A program made the position numbers and the translations under genes. Below are positions 46,229-57,310 of a stretch of DNA of 64,000 nt, piece by piece. Source of the DNA: Nymphaea colorata (Eukaryota > Streptophyta > Magnoliopsida > Nymphaeales > Nymphaeaceae); assembly GCF_008831285.2 (NCBI RefSeq), contig NC_045141.1:12138106-12202105 (forward strand). The letters are read 5' to 3'. Below the pieces are notes generated by a model, which was not told the origin of the DNA, did not search any database, and saw only the letters and a program-made list of their open reading frames with translations. Positions within the stretch are counted from its first letter, which is position 1. Every line of letters starts with the position of its first letter.

Positions 46229-47100
46229 CAATGTTGTCTCAGAGTTACTAGATGGTTAAAGTTTTGAAAGTTGTTCCAAAAAGAACCATAATCATCATTA
46301 GAGACACCATAAACCGTCGCTTATAGAATATGGAGAATGGCAGTTAGTTACTGTTTTCTAGCAATAAATTCTATATGTCAACATACTTAAATTGTTATTA
46401 ACATTCCTGTAGCAATAGTTTTATAGCAGTAGTTTTATAATTTTTAGCTACCTGCAACTGCTGGCATATGGTGTGCACATATATATATACTCACTCTTCC
46501 ACCTACTCGTTCTCTCTCATTTCTTTCTTCTTGTTTTATTTTGTACAGTCATATCCATATCCTAAGACTCGTATATCTTAGAAAAAGAAAAGGCTTGAAA
46601 ATCTATCCCCAAAATAAGATTTGCAATATCTTGCTCAGAAGGTCTTTTCAATGATAAAGAAAATAACATTAGTAACCAATGAAAATAAACAAATGGATAA
46701 AATAGATAATTCAGTATTTTCGTGTGTCTAAACGTATGTATACGTGTCTTAGAGGCCTGTGCATCCCAAGGATGGGCATTTCGAGGTGTTAATCTATTAA
46801 TGGTGTAAACAGATTCGGGAAAGGACGAACCTTATTGGATCTGAATCCAGGTTTGTCTAGATAATACAGGATATAATCTATTGAAGAACATGCAACACCA
46901 ATTCCTAGGAAATTCGTCAAATATTTTAAGCCTTTTATGTTCATTTTTTCTCATCCTTGTCACTTCATGTAACAAACATATCATCAACATGTCACAATAA
47001 AATGTCAATGGTAATAAAAGCTTTCTCAATAAATAGAACAATGTTGTGTAACAATATTTAAAATCAACCTAAATCTCCATCTATTTAACCAGTCTTAACT
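46229..47100. other. AT-rich spacer, no gene seen
   Basis: No motif or repeat boundary recognised. Confidence 0.4.
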
Positions 47101-47766
47101 AGGGCTGCACAACGAGTCGAGCCAACTCGGGCTCGACTCGAACTCGCTTGAGTAAACTCCACTCGAGCTCGACTCGTTTTTTATAAATATAAACTCGAGT
47201 ATGTTAATGAGTCGAGTTCGAGTTGGCTGAACTCGACTCGATTAAACTCGACTCGGCTAGACTTTAATCTCATTTTTTATTTTGCGTTTTTAATTTTCTC
47301 TCATTTTTTTTCATTTCACCCACACGCAGCTTAATCTTTTTTTTTATAATTTTCTAATTTCCCTTTTTTTTTCCTCTCTTCACCCACTCACCCACGTTTC
47401 TCTTTCCTCACCACTCATTCATTTTTTCTTTCCTTTTTCCATTTTTCCCAACAGCTGCCTTTCCTCCTCCCCACATCCTCATTTCCTTTTTTTTTTCTTT
47501 TCCAAACACCCCCTTTTTCTCCTTTTCTCTTCCCCAGGTGGTCATTTCCTTCCTTTTTTTTCCCAATACGCTGCATTTCCTCCTCCCTAAGCTTAAACGA
47601 GCCGCTCAACCCGAGCTCGAGCTCGAAGACAATCACTCGAGTCGAGCTTGAGCTGAAACTGTGAAGCTCGTGTTGAGCTCAAGTCGAACTCGAGCTGAAT
47701 AAACATGAGTCGAGCCGATCTCGAGCCGGCCGAGCTCGAGCTCGACTCAGCTCGTGTGCAGCCTTA
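47101..47766. repeat. Inverted-repeat element, GGCTGCACA ends, CTCGAG-rich
   Basis: The left end AGGGCTGCACAACGAG and the reverse complement of the right end, AAGGCTGCACACGAG, match except for one base and one indel. Inside each end lie about 130 bp of overlapping GAGCTCGA/CGAGTCGAG motifs; the centre is pyrimidine-rich. No exact target duplication was identified. Confidence 0.6.
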
Positions 47767-48386
47767 ATCTTCTTAGCTCATGCTTAGAGATAAATTAAGA
47801 CGTTTTCTTAATTTGAGAGTTTGACATATATGGATAACTATGTTAGAAAGAAGACCCATGTAAACCTTTTCTTCCAATTAATTTCTAAAAAAGAACATGC
47901 TTGACACGTATTTGATTCATACAAGACAGTCGTTCCAGACGTGGAATTCTGTGACGTATGGCCTGTGGTGTGCAGAGATGAGCTGAAGACGATTCATAGA
48001 TGCCTAGAGACGTCCATCTTGGTTATGTTGATCAGACCTTGAGGTGCAGTCTCAACCCCGGTTGTTTGACAATAGGGGCCCCATGTGAGTGTCAAAGTGT
48101 CCCATGAATCTCCCTCATAAATTGGATCTGAGAACATCAGTTCTGATGTGTCATGGATATGCCCTCATCTAATTTGTGTCAAATTCATAAAACACTCACA
48201 AAGTTTCCTTATAAGATTCATGGAATACTCACAGACTATGTCTTCCTGCTGCCAAAGAACCTTTCATTTATTCTTCCTGACATTTCCGAAGGTTAGCCTT
48301 ATGTGCTACTGCTCTTTGTCCTGCAAATGTATAGGGAACCTCATACAGATCTTTAGTAGCATGTTTGAATATGTTCCTCCCTTTCA

Positions 48387-48597
48387 GTTTGCGTTTGATT
48401 CCCCATGGATCTCAGATCCAACGAAATCTCAAATCCATGATAGCTAAAGTCCGCAGTTGTATCAAACTGTGGATTTCAACCCAACATGGATTTCAAATCC
48501 ACACTTTAAAGCATGGATTTGAAATCGGATTGGATTGGGGTGGGGGTTTTGGACTTGAAAACCACGGATCTCAGATCCACAGTAATCAAACCCGACC
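48387..48597. repeat. MITE-like element with GTTTGATT...GGATCTCAGATCC ends
   Basis: The left end (GTTTGCGTTTGATTCCCCATGG, then ATCTCAGATCC) and the reverse complement of the right end (GGTCGGGTTTGATTACTGTGG, then ATCTGAGATCC) match over most of 33 bases. Internally it repeats ATGGATTTCAAATCCA and its complement. About 211 bp; non-coding. Confidence 0.6.
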
Positions 48598-48945
48598 TTT
48601 AGGTTGCCAGAGGTGGAGGGTATACAAATGAAAATGTTGCATTTTGTTCCTTGGAGGGTGGAAACAAGAGCTTTGTTAGATACAGAGTCTTTTTAGGATA
48701 ATAATCTTATTGATGTACTGCTTCATAAAATATATCTTGTGATCATACCATGATATAGCAAGACAATTTTATAAGATTTCGGAAATATATTCAGATATGT
48801 GCTGTCTAATATTTTTCTATTTATTAGTTTTTTTTTTAAGGGCTTTACTTGTTAAGTTCCATGGTTTATTGAATAAGGCCATCTTTTTGGAGAAAAAATA
48901 ATTCCTAGGGGGGGACCTTGTTTAGTATGAGACTCATAAACCTCA

Positions 48946-49160
48946 AAGGGGGTAGCATAGCTGGTCGGGGAGACGGCATGTCATCAGTTCGATTTTTCTG
49001 GTGCCACTTTTCCATTTCTATGACCACAATTGGTAGGATTGCGATACTCAACGAAGCGTGTAGTACCTCACCTAGGTCTTTAATGCAACCCACTTCCTGA
49101 AGGCAAGGAAAATTAGGAGAGGGCTTCGGGCTTCTTTTCTAGGTTGTGGGGTTGTAGATT
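48946..49160 (+). repeat. tRNA-derived SINE copy
   Basis: Starts GGTAGCATAGCTGGTCGGGG, a tRNA A-box-like segment. About 35 bp on is CATCAGTTCGATTTTT, a B-box-like segment. The body ends in a GAGAGGGCTTCGGGCTTC tail, similar to the tails at 51850 and 57250. Confidence 0.6.
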
Positions 49161-50105
49161 GTTAACTTCCTGTTCACCATAGAATAAAACTCCTAGCAGA
49201 ACTTGAAGTTTCAAAATGAACTTATGGATGTCAAATAACTTTTTTTCTTCTCAGTCTGGTGTGACTTCTTAAGTTTTCCTTCTTATCCAGTGTTTGAGGC
49301 TGAGAGACCTGGATGCAGATTATCAATCCAACAAAGGATCGGCACATACTTCTGTGACTTTTCCTACCGTCGCATGTGGTTTTCATGCTTGACTTTCATC
49401 TTTGTGGCTTCATTTGTATTACACTCATCTGGATATTCATTCATACGTTATTAGATGCTGGTGTTTCGTTACTTGACAATTTATAGAGCCGATTCAATTG
49501 TTTGAAAGTAATATTCTGTTTATACACAATTGGGGCGGGGAATGATGTAATTATTTGCCAAGGCATTGCAAATATGGCAATGACTGCCCAACGTTATGGA
49601 TCTGCTTTTTGTTTTGTGAAATCTGCTTCTGTTTAAATATATTTTACCACTTATCATGTTACTAAGTTTTGGTTATGTTTATATTGACTACAAGCATATT
49701 CTAGTTTCTTGAAACATGAACAAAAATTGCAAGCAAATCTTTGAGTTGTGACCTTATAAGAAGTCCACATGCACAGGAGGGTTAATCCCATCATTGGGGT
49801 GAGGGCCAAAGTCCCCCTACTGGGTAGCGAGATTTTCATGTGCTTAAACTTGCACGTATAACCTACCTCTCATATGGTACAAGACCATAGCTCCCTTGAG
49901 TTCTAACTGAAGACCTGCTGCATAATGCACCCCAAGTTCGCCCATTTGAGCTATGCCCCTTGAGGCAACATTAAGAGAAGTCAAGCTTCATAATCTGAAC
50001 CAAGCTTCTATTCAAGGTGAGAAGGGTGGTGTTATTGGTTTTAGAGAGAGAATCCAAGGTCTTGGATGGCAGTGGATTGTTTACTTTGGAGTGGAAACAC
50101 TAAAA
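49161..50105. other. Spacer, no gene seen
   Basis: Read on both strands without finding a family motif. Confidence 0.4.
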
Positions 50106-50270
50106 GGAGTCGTTTGGCAGTTGAAACACTATAAGTATTTCATGAGACTACCTCAAATACATAACACTATATAAGTATTTCATGAGTCTACCTCAAATAC
50201 ATAGGCAGATTCATAGTCTAGTGTTTAGATTCATGAAACACTATCAAAGTGTTCCATTTGCCAACCCTAA
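50106..50270. repeat. MITE-like element with internal 37-bp duplication
   Basis: The left end GTTTGGCAGTTGAAACACTAT and the reverse complement of the right end, GTTGGCAAATGGAACACTTT, are related. Inside, TAAGTATTTCATGAGWCTACC plus TCAAATACATA occurs twice in a row (about 50131 and 50171). Confidence 0.5.
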
Positions 50271-51075
50271 GGCGCAAGGTGGTGAGCCCTTAACCCGTTG
50301 TTGGAGTTTCTCCTGCTACCATGCGCAAGTCTGTTTCTCTTCCTCCATAATCTCTTCCTTAAGCGAATCCATCCCTCATAAAAAAAAAAAGATACGCATG
50401 TACATGAGAGGAACAATGACCATTATGGGCATGAATACAAGCGTCACAATCTTATCATTAGAGACAACTTTAGGTTGGATTAAACCACTAATTCCAACAT
50501 TCTCCCACCTGGCCTAATGATATGTATTTTGTCAGCTATACACACCCATGTAAATTTCTTTATCAATAGATTGGCCTTAAATCTATTCAATCGGTCCCTT
50601 AAGCTGTTGTTTCACCAAATTCTCGTTTCCAAATGAGAGAAAGCTTTATGCAAAATACACAACAGCAATTCTAAGAATCATATAAAATACTGAATTGTGA
50701 TTACATAAAATGTAATGTATCCAATTAGAGAAATTCACAAATGATCCCCAAAACAATATGGCGCCAATATATTAATAAGAGGATCTAATACAATTTCTCA
50801 TTGTTGATACATAACAAAGCAATAGAATCTTGTGGTGCATTAAAGCTTCTGTTAAAGTGTGATTATGCATCAGTGGGATAACGTGGACTTATTTCTCCTT
50901 TTTTTTTCTCTCTTTTCTACTCTTTTTCTTTAATCTAGAGATTAGGGAGTTTTTGCTTTCTTAGGTGAGATTGTCACTTTGTTGATAAGGTTGATCATGT
51001 TGGTTTCTCATTTTCGTTATTTTATAGTTCATAAGTTTCTTATCTGATTTCTTTCCTTGGATTGGATTGGCAGGC

Positions 51076-52490
51076 ATGTATAAGAACCAGTTATAAGAAT
51101 TAGCATGGAGTTGCTTCAATCTTCCATCATATGCATATCAGGGAAGGACCAGATCATGCACCAAGGTTTGGAGATTTCTGTGAACTTCAATGTGAGATCT
51201 TTGAAGGGCCTGCACAATCCTGAGACCAGCTGCGCATGTTGCTCTTGAGGTCGCACTGTTAACACTCTCTCTACAAGAGGCCCCCAAGTCTCTGGCTGGA
51301 AAAGTGCTTATGAGTTTTGAAAGCCATCATTTTTCTGTAACATATATAAATATGGAAAAAAACATAAGCATGACATGTCAAGAGTCTATATAATTTAGTG
51401 GGTTTTTTCACCCTTTTCTTCTCCTGGTTTTTGTGAGATGTTCCATTTTTCAGGATAAGGATCGAGTTTACAAGAACTTGCTCCAAAAGATTGCCCAGAG
51501 AGGAGGACTGAACCTGCCTATTTGTGCTATGGAACTTGTTGGCATGGCCTTCAATGGTGATCCGGCAAAAAACCAAGAAACAAGTGGAGAAACATGCTGC
51601 AATGGCTGTCTGGTTCTGGTTTTAAACAATGTGTGTGCAAACTTATGTGATTCCCTTTTTGTTTGATGGCTCCAAGAGATGATGTAACATAGCTGGTCAG
51701 ACTGGCGGGCCATGAAAGTGCGGCCATCAGTTCGATATTCATAGGTGTTATTTCTCAGAACTGCAAACGATGGATGCACGACATTCTAATTGATGGGTGT
51801 CTTGCTCTCCACGAAGTCATCCAGCTGCCCTGGATTGCCGAGGCAAGGGGAAAAGGGGGAGGGGTTTCGGCCTCTTCAGACAATCTCCTCAACCGGCGCC
51901 CCTTGGTCTTGTCATGCTGTTTATCATTGTGAAATTTTTGTCCTAGATCTCCAAGGAATATGATATTGGTGAAGAGCAGGAACGAGCAATGTTGACTCGG
52001 GCTCTCTCTTCTTTGAGGACCAAGGATGAGACCAACAAACTGGTAAGACAGAGGGAACAAAGACAGAATCAGGAAAAGAATGATGATCGACTGAAAGGAT
52101 AAATTTCCAATTCATTCCTAGACTTCTCTTCAATCTCAGCAATGAGGATCACAGACATTTTCAGCACTACTACCATCCTTCGCTACTCAGCACCAACCTC
52201 AACCACAACTACAACAACGACCATCACCAAAACCACAAAAACAGCGAAGTATGTTCTCATCCCTCTCTGCTCCTCCATCATGTTCAAAACCTCTACCACC
52301 TGTGTACATCTACCAACAAAAATAACGAAATTACAGGGAATCCATATCTCTATCGGGCACTTCAGTTTGTTCAAGAGAAGCAACAGCATCACCATCTCTT
52401 ACTCTAAGCCAAAGAAGAGCATTACAGATTAGGAACAAACCTCATATCAGAGCACAAGAAATCCTTCCTGCAATTGAAGAACATCAGTAA
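51076..52490 (+). pseudogene. DRB2/3/5-type dsRNA-binding protein gene, decayed
   Basis: Three blocks follow the exon order of plant DRB genes. Block 1 (51076-51315) is dsRBM1: MYKNQL, a TAA where relatives have Gln, ELAWSCFNLPSYAY, then in a shifted frame REGPDHAPRF and CEIFEGP, then VALEVALLTLS. Block 2 (about 51453-51640), after a CAG acceptor, is dsRBM2: VYKNLLQKIAQRGG, a gap of about 13 residues, NGDPAKN, then shifted KKQVEKHAAMAVW. Block 3 (51948-52490), after a CTAG acceptor, is EYDIGEEQERAMLTRALSSL followed by a decayed Gln/Pro-rich C-terminus. At least three frameshifts, stops and an internal deletion make it non-functional. Introns are kept, so it arose by DNA duplication and not retroposition. 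Intact DRB proteins help Dicer-like enzymes in small-RNA pathways. Confidence 0.82.
51683..51905 (+). repeat. tRNA-derived SINE copy inside a DRB pseudogene intron
   Basis: AACATAGCTGGTCAGACTGG (A-box-like), CATCAGTTCGATATTC (B-box-like), then ACTGCAAACGATGGATGCAC and GACATTCTAATTGAT in the body and GGGGTTTCGGCCTC in the tail. It lies between the dsRBM2 block and the last block of the DRB pseudogene. Confidence 0.65.
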
Positions 52491-53387
52491 GATGACCGAC
52501 CCAGATAAGACCGCTTAAGAATTTGAGGGTACCAGCTCTTCCATCAATGGCTCATATAGGTCTCCAATCCATAACTTTCAGTGATATGGAAAAGAGAGAC
52601 ATACTCTAACCCCGCACATTTACCTTATTGAATATACAGAATTTACCTTTCTAACAATAACATAGCCGGTGATGGCAAAAGGACCGTGAAAGATGTCAAG
52701 TTAAAGACCTTAGATCAACTCCTGGCTTTGTTATTCTGTTGCTTCATTTTACTATTGTTTTTGTAAGGCTCTGTGGAGATCCAACTAAAATGAGCCACCA
52801 AAGCTCCACCCAAAAGCCACCTTCTACACAACATATAATGGACATGAATACTGTTAGAAATTGGATTTGGATCCACCCAGGATGGGAAAAAGGATCGGAT
52901 ATGTTTTTAGCAGATTCAAAATTGAAATTTTCCTAAATTCAAAGTTTGAACAAGTAGAAGGAATGGTTTCAGAAAGCACTCCACACACCTCCTCCTTTTC
53001 CCTTTTTTCTAAGGATAGTGCTTATTATAGAACCCTATAAAGAGGAGTAGATGCCTGAGTTCAAACATACTGAGTTTCAGAGTTAGCCCCTGTTTTCAGT
53101 AAAGTGATACGGAAAAGAGTGTGCATTGTCTTTTCCAAATAGATTTGCAGAAATGCATGTTTCTTCTGTTCTGTGAGAATAATTACCCTATCGTATCCAT
53201 TCCTGCGCGATGATTGAGGCAAATTTCTTCTCCAAGCAGGTAGAATTCTTGACTTGAATCATATTTAAATTTCCTTACAAACACTGAAAATACCTAAATG
53301 TACATGTAAGTTACTGATGATTTATAGGAGCTGGCCTGAAGACTGCAAATAGTAATCCTTCAGCTTGATAGGAGAGACTGAGAATGT

Positions 53388-53390
<3 letters not shown>
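52491..53390. other. Spacer after the DRB pseudogene
   Basis: A 65-codon frame at 52739-52936 has no recognised family. No other signal. Confidence 0.4.

Positions 53391-53421
<31 letters not shown>
53391..53421. repeat. (AT)n microsatellite
   Basis: About 15 AT units. A second array of about 13 units is at 53989-54014. Confidence 0.9.
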
Positions 53422-53424
<3 letters not shown>

Positions 53425-54071
53425 TCATTACCATTTACCAGGCTAGAGGTTGGGAGGGAAGAAAAAAGAACATTACATCATATGACAGACCTGGTAAAAG
53501 GAGTAGGGAGAATTAAGAGGACATAACCATTTAGCAAAAGTGGCCACATTAGCAAGAATTGTCGGCTTTCCTCCCTTTATAGACAGCTATGGACCATATA
53601 AACCACCAAGAAGAAAAAAACCATATCCAGGCGGCCATTTTTGCAAGACCAACCAGCAAAGGATCCTCTTCTTAGATCTCTAACAGATCTGTTAGGCCTA
53701 ACAAACACTTCAGATGCATTCCACACCCTCTTGGTAAATGTGTGAGTAAATGAAAATATATACCAGAAAATATGATGAATAGATTATTCATCTTAACCAC
53801 AAAGCTCGTAATTAATTGGAAAAATTGGAAAAAAATTTACCACGTGGGGAGACCCTTTCCTAAAAGGGGCCTCATGAAACCATTCCTAGTAAGGGTGGGC
53901 CTCGGAACGAGCACCCAAAGGGCTTCCAGACTCAGGTTGGGCTGTGCGTTCAGGCTATAAAAAAAAGGCCCTCTGGTCCGATCGACAATATATATATATA
54001 TATATATATATATACCACTGCCCGGCATTGTCCTTGATATGGTCACGCCTAGGTCCATGCCGGTCTGAGCT

Positions 54072-54250
54072 TAGTTGCGGAGCTATATATAGGACGGTGT
54101 GGGCAGTTGCCCATACCAACAACAAAATTTTTATTTATTTTTACATAGATGTCTTCCACTTATTTACTTATTTATATTTGTTGTAGCCCTTCAAAAATGA
54201 AAATTTCTACAACAGTGTCCTGTAGCCAAAAATTGCCAGCTTTGCCATTG
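54072..54250 (+). mobile_element. hAT-type MITE, diverged copy
   Basis: The left end TAGTTGCGGAGC and right end CAGCTTTGCCATTG are decayed forms of CAGTGGCGGAGCC/GGCTCCGCCACTG. Flanking 8-mers TCTGAGCT and TCTCAGCC agree at 6 of 8 bases, consistent with an old 8-bp duplication. The interior GGTGTGGGCAGTTGCCCA and AACAAAATTTTTATTTATT is shared with the copy at 41205-41354. Confidence 0.7.
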
Positions 54251-54922
54251 TCTCAGCCCAGCCCAACTTTGAAATGGGCCAGTCGAGCCCTAATTCCAAG
54301 CCCAGTGGTAGCACTCATTTAATACGCACCAGTGGACATTGAAGGCCAGGCGAACCACATTTGATTTTGAGCCCCATTTCCAACTGATTGCAAGGAATAT
54401 TTACATCCCATGTCCTATGCTGCACGAGATAAGTATTTAATCTTCCACGAGAGAGAGAGAGAGGGAGATGACATTGGAGAGAGAAAGGTAACTCCTCTAC
54501 TCAAGCTCAACCGGCCGAGAAAAGTAGCATTGAGTTGAGTAGAGAGAGAAGGAGAAGAAAGGTCATTTATACTTATTTTTCTGGGTAGACTTAATCCCCA
54601 AAAAGATTAGTGCCTACAAGAACCAAACAAAGAGACCATGCCACCTTAGACACTTCCTATGAGCAAAAAGAGAAAGAAAGGTGACATGGACTGATCTGTA
54701 ACACTGCTATGTGCTGGCCTATATAATTTCTCAAAGTAATTAAAATCAATTATTACAAATTTTAAAAACTAAAGAGAGGGCAGAATGATGCACATGCAGC
54801 CACTAATCCAAAGTGACATTGATACGGCTTAGCCAAATAGCCTCATCATCCATCTCATCTCACAAGTCCAGCAGTTGTCCACACCAACCCTACAAATTCT
54901 CTTTGTTTTCATACGGAAAGAG

Positions 54923-55341
54923 ATGTCAATATATCTGATTTGAATTGGATATCTAACTGAACCAATCCGAGAAAATCAGATATATAAAAAAAAAATTAAT
55001 ATCCGATTAAGAAATCAGATCGAATTTGGATTTAAGAAATGACATCCGACCATATTCGGATTCGGATTCAGATATACATAAATATCTGATTGGATTCGGA
55101 TACGAATTCGGATCAATTTTATTTTTAGGCAAATATCATATATCTAATGCTGAAAATTGACAAAATTCGAATTGAGATTCAAATATACATATAAAAATCA
55201 GATTTGGATCGGGTTCGGATATGACTTTTCTTTGTTCATATTTGAATTCAAATTCAAATCTGAATATGTGAACATCCGAAAAAATGGATATAGTTAAGAG
55301 TATATCTGATCTAAAGTCGATCCGTTGACATTCCTACATCC
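54923..55341. repeat. ATCCGATTCGGAT-rich dispersed repeat
   Basis: Starts AGATGTCAATATATCTGATTTG and ends GATCCGTTGACATTCC, inverted TGTCAA/TTGACA ends. The interior is dense in GGATTCGGAT and CAGATATA variants. Same family as 3776-4215. Confidence 0.5.
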
Positions 55342-55547
55342 AGGGTCTCTATCTATTTAGTTGTTTAATATTTGTTATGACATTATGGCAAATATTGCTT
55401 CGCATAACCCAAATAATTTTCATTACTTCCCTTCATCTTATCTTTTACTTGGGCATTTTGGACAAGGACAGAGTCCTTTTCACTAACTGAAAGGCTCCAC
55501 GACCCACTTCTAATGTTGTTAATGTTGGCCACGTTAACATTGGCTGC

Positions 55548-55877
55548 ATGAGTCTTCGAGGTGGAGAGTTACGAACCGGATCATTGATTGCACAAGAACT
55601 GCATTGCCCTCAAAAGGCAGACACTGAAGCAGATGAACACAGTAAATTACCATCACTTCCAAGAATACGACGGGCTGGTGGCCTACGCCTTTCACCATAT
55701 ATAATACTAGAAAAGGACAGGTCGCATCTGGTATTCACCAAGAAGAACACAGTCAGAAATTTCTCTGTGGATTGCAGCAGACAGAAGTACCATATTGGAA
55801 CTTTTGAGGAGAGATCTTGCACCTTTGGTGACTGGAAAAATTACAAGTACGATCTAATTGCTTCAGTTTCTCGTTAG
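55548..55877 (+). CDS. Unrecognised 109-codon ORF
   Basis: Begins MSLRGGELRT and includes EADEHSKLPSLPRIRRAGG, LRLSPYIILEKDRSHLVFT, KKNTVRNFSVDCSRQKY and FGDWKNYKYDLIASVSR. Composition is balanced, with charged and aromatic residues spaced as in real protein, and there are no repeats, which sets it apart from nearby frames. I do not recognise the family. It could be an exon or retained fragment of a host gene. No promoter or splice context supports it clearly; the segment is bracketed by repeats. Confidence 0.35.
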   Translation: MSLRGGELRTGSLIAQELHCPQKADTEADEHSKLPSLPRIRRAGGLRLSPYIILEKDRSHLVFTKKNTVRNFSVDCSRQKYHIGTFEERSCTFGDWKNYKYDLIASVSR

Positions 55878-55977
55878 TTGTACCTTTTACATCTTAGAGC
55901 TTATTGCATCTAAACAAGAAGCCGTTAGATTGCAGGCTTTGTACCCACTGTAAATGAATAGTCGACGATTGGTACAT

Positions 55978-56140
55978 ATAGGCTTGTGTGGGCAGTTGCC
56001 CACACCAGCCCCAACATTTCTGTTTGTTTTTATATAAATGCTTTACAATTATTTGCTGGTTACATACGCCATGTCTCTTAAGGAATGAGATTTTTTAAAT
56101 AGTGCCTGGTAGTCAAAATTTTTTAGCTCCCATAAGAGAC
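55978..56140 (+). repeat. hAT-type MITE, partial copy
   Basis: ATAGGCTTGTGTGGGCAGTT, GCCCACACCAGCCCCAACATTT and a distal GTAGTCAAAATTTTTTAGCTCC match the family consensus, but both terminal repeats are lost. Confidence 0.5.
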
Positions 56141-56195
56141 ACAAGGCTTTGTATTTAGGGCCTCTACCTGCTTCAGCTTGCATAAGAGACAACAC

Positions 56196-56373
56196 CAGTG
56201 GCGGAGCCGCATGGTGACTGGTGTGGGCCGTTGCTCACACCAATCTCTTAAAACTTTTTTATTTTTAAATGGACATCTTTAAACATTTATCTTTATGTAT
56301 ATATAAGTGTCCCACCACAAATGAATATCTTTAAATGAATGCCCCTCCAATCAATTTTTTGGCTCCGCCACTG
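56196..56373 (+). mobile_element. hAT-type MITE, complete, 178 bp
   Basis: Perfect 13-bp terminal inverted repeats CAGTGGCGGAGCC (56196-56208) and GGCTCCGCCACTG (56361-56373). A perfect 8-bp target duplication, GACAACAC, flanks it at 56188-56195 and 56374-56381. An 8-bp duplication with CAG...CTG termini is diagnostic of the hAT superfamily. It is too short to encode transposase, so it depends on an autonomous element elsewhere. Confidence 0.95.
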
Positions 56374-56462
56374 GACAACACCCATGCCCTTTGAACTAGT
56401 AACCAATTGTCTATGATTATCGGCAAGAGTACCCTTTGTGGAATACAAAACACTCACCAAGA

Positions 56463-56500
56463 AAATAAAAATTTCTTAAGAAAATAAAAATTTCTTACCT
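56463..56500. repeat. 19-bp tandem duplication
   Basis: Two copies of AAATAAAAATTTCTTA-type text. Minor. Confidence 0.75.
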
Positions 56501-56574
56501 GTTAAAGTGAAAACCATAGGCCTTGTAGTAGCATTCGGAGAGGAGAATGACCCACAAAGTTGGTATAACTTGTT

Positions 56575-56790
56575 TAGAAGGCATAACGTAGGTGGTCGGA
56601 TTGATAGGCCGATGAAAGTATAATGGTCAAGTTGATTCCTGTGGGCACTATTTCTCTCACTGTAAATGATAAATGCACAACACTCTACTTGACATATCTA
56701 TTGTTTCTTACCTATGTTCCTAAGTAACCCCTAGACCTTGGAGGTTAGAGAGAAATAAGGAGGTGATTGGACCTCTTTGTAGCACCCAAC
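56575..56790 (+). repeat. tRNA-derived SINE copy
   Basis: GGCATAACGTAGGTGGTCGG (A-box-like), CAAGTTGATTCCTGTGGGC (B-box-like), CTGTAAATGATAAATGCACA and ACACTCTACTTGAC in the body. Same order as the copy at 51683-51905. Related tail text recurs at 57010-57100 and 57180-57310. Confidence 0.6.
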
Positions 56791-57310
56791 AAAAAAATCC
56801 TTACTGCTCAAAGTGAAATTACTTATTTGCCCCTTATTTATTAGACCCTTCTCCCTGTCAATATTGATATTAGGGTTCTCCTTCGTTGAGGCGTATGGTA
56901 GATGAAGGTTGTATCTAAATGGTACAAAGATGAGGGTGAGGAGCAAAAGAAATTGAGGGAGAGAGATGCAAATGATGGCAGAGGCAGCCAACCTCTAAAT
57001 CTGAGGTGGACCGTTGTACAACTCTAGACCTTGAGGGTAGGGAGGGAGAAGGAGAATAAGCCCCTCTTTTCGGCAGTGGGGTCTCCTCCCGCTTACCTGA
57101 TATGTTAGGAAAAAATAAATAAATAAACTAATGTCACGATCACATTATATAAAAGCATCTCTGAAAATGTTAGTACAATAGTCGGTCGGGGCAAGGGCTA
57201 GCAATGACCAGTCTCCATTTTGAGTGTGCAAAAGTTGGGCACCAAGGGCAAGAGAAAAGGAAGGGGCTTCGGGTTTCATTCGTAGAGGTGGATTCTTCGG
57301 ATCATCATTC

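Noticed and set aside
48946-49020. Possible tRNA gene
   Set aside because: A- and B-box-like motifs are present, but the cloverleaf is not and the same head recurs in diverged copies, so a SINE fits better.
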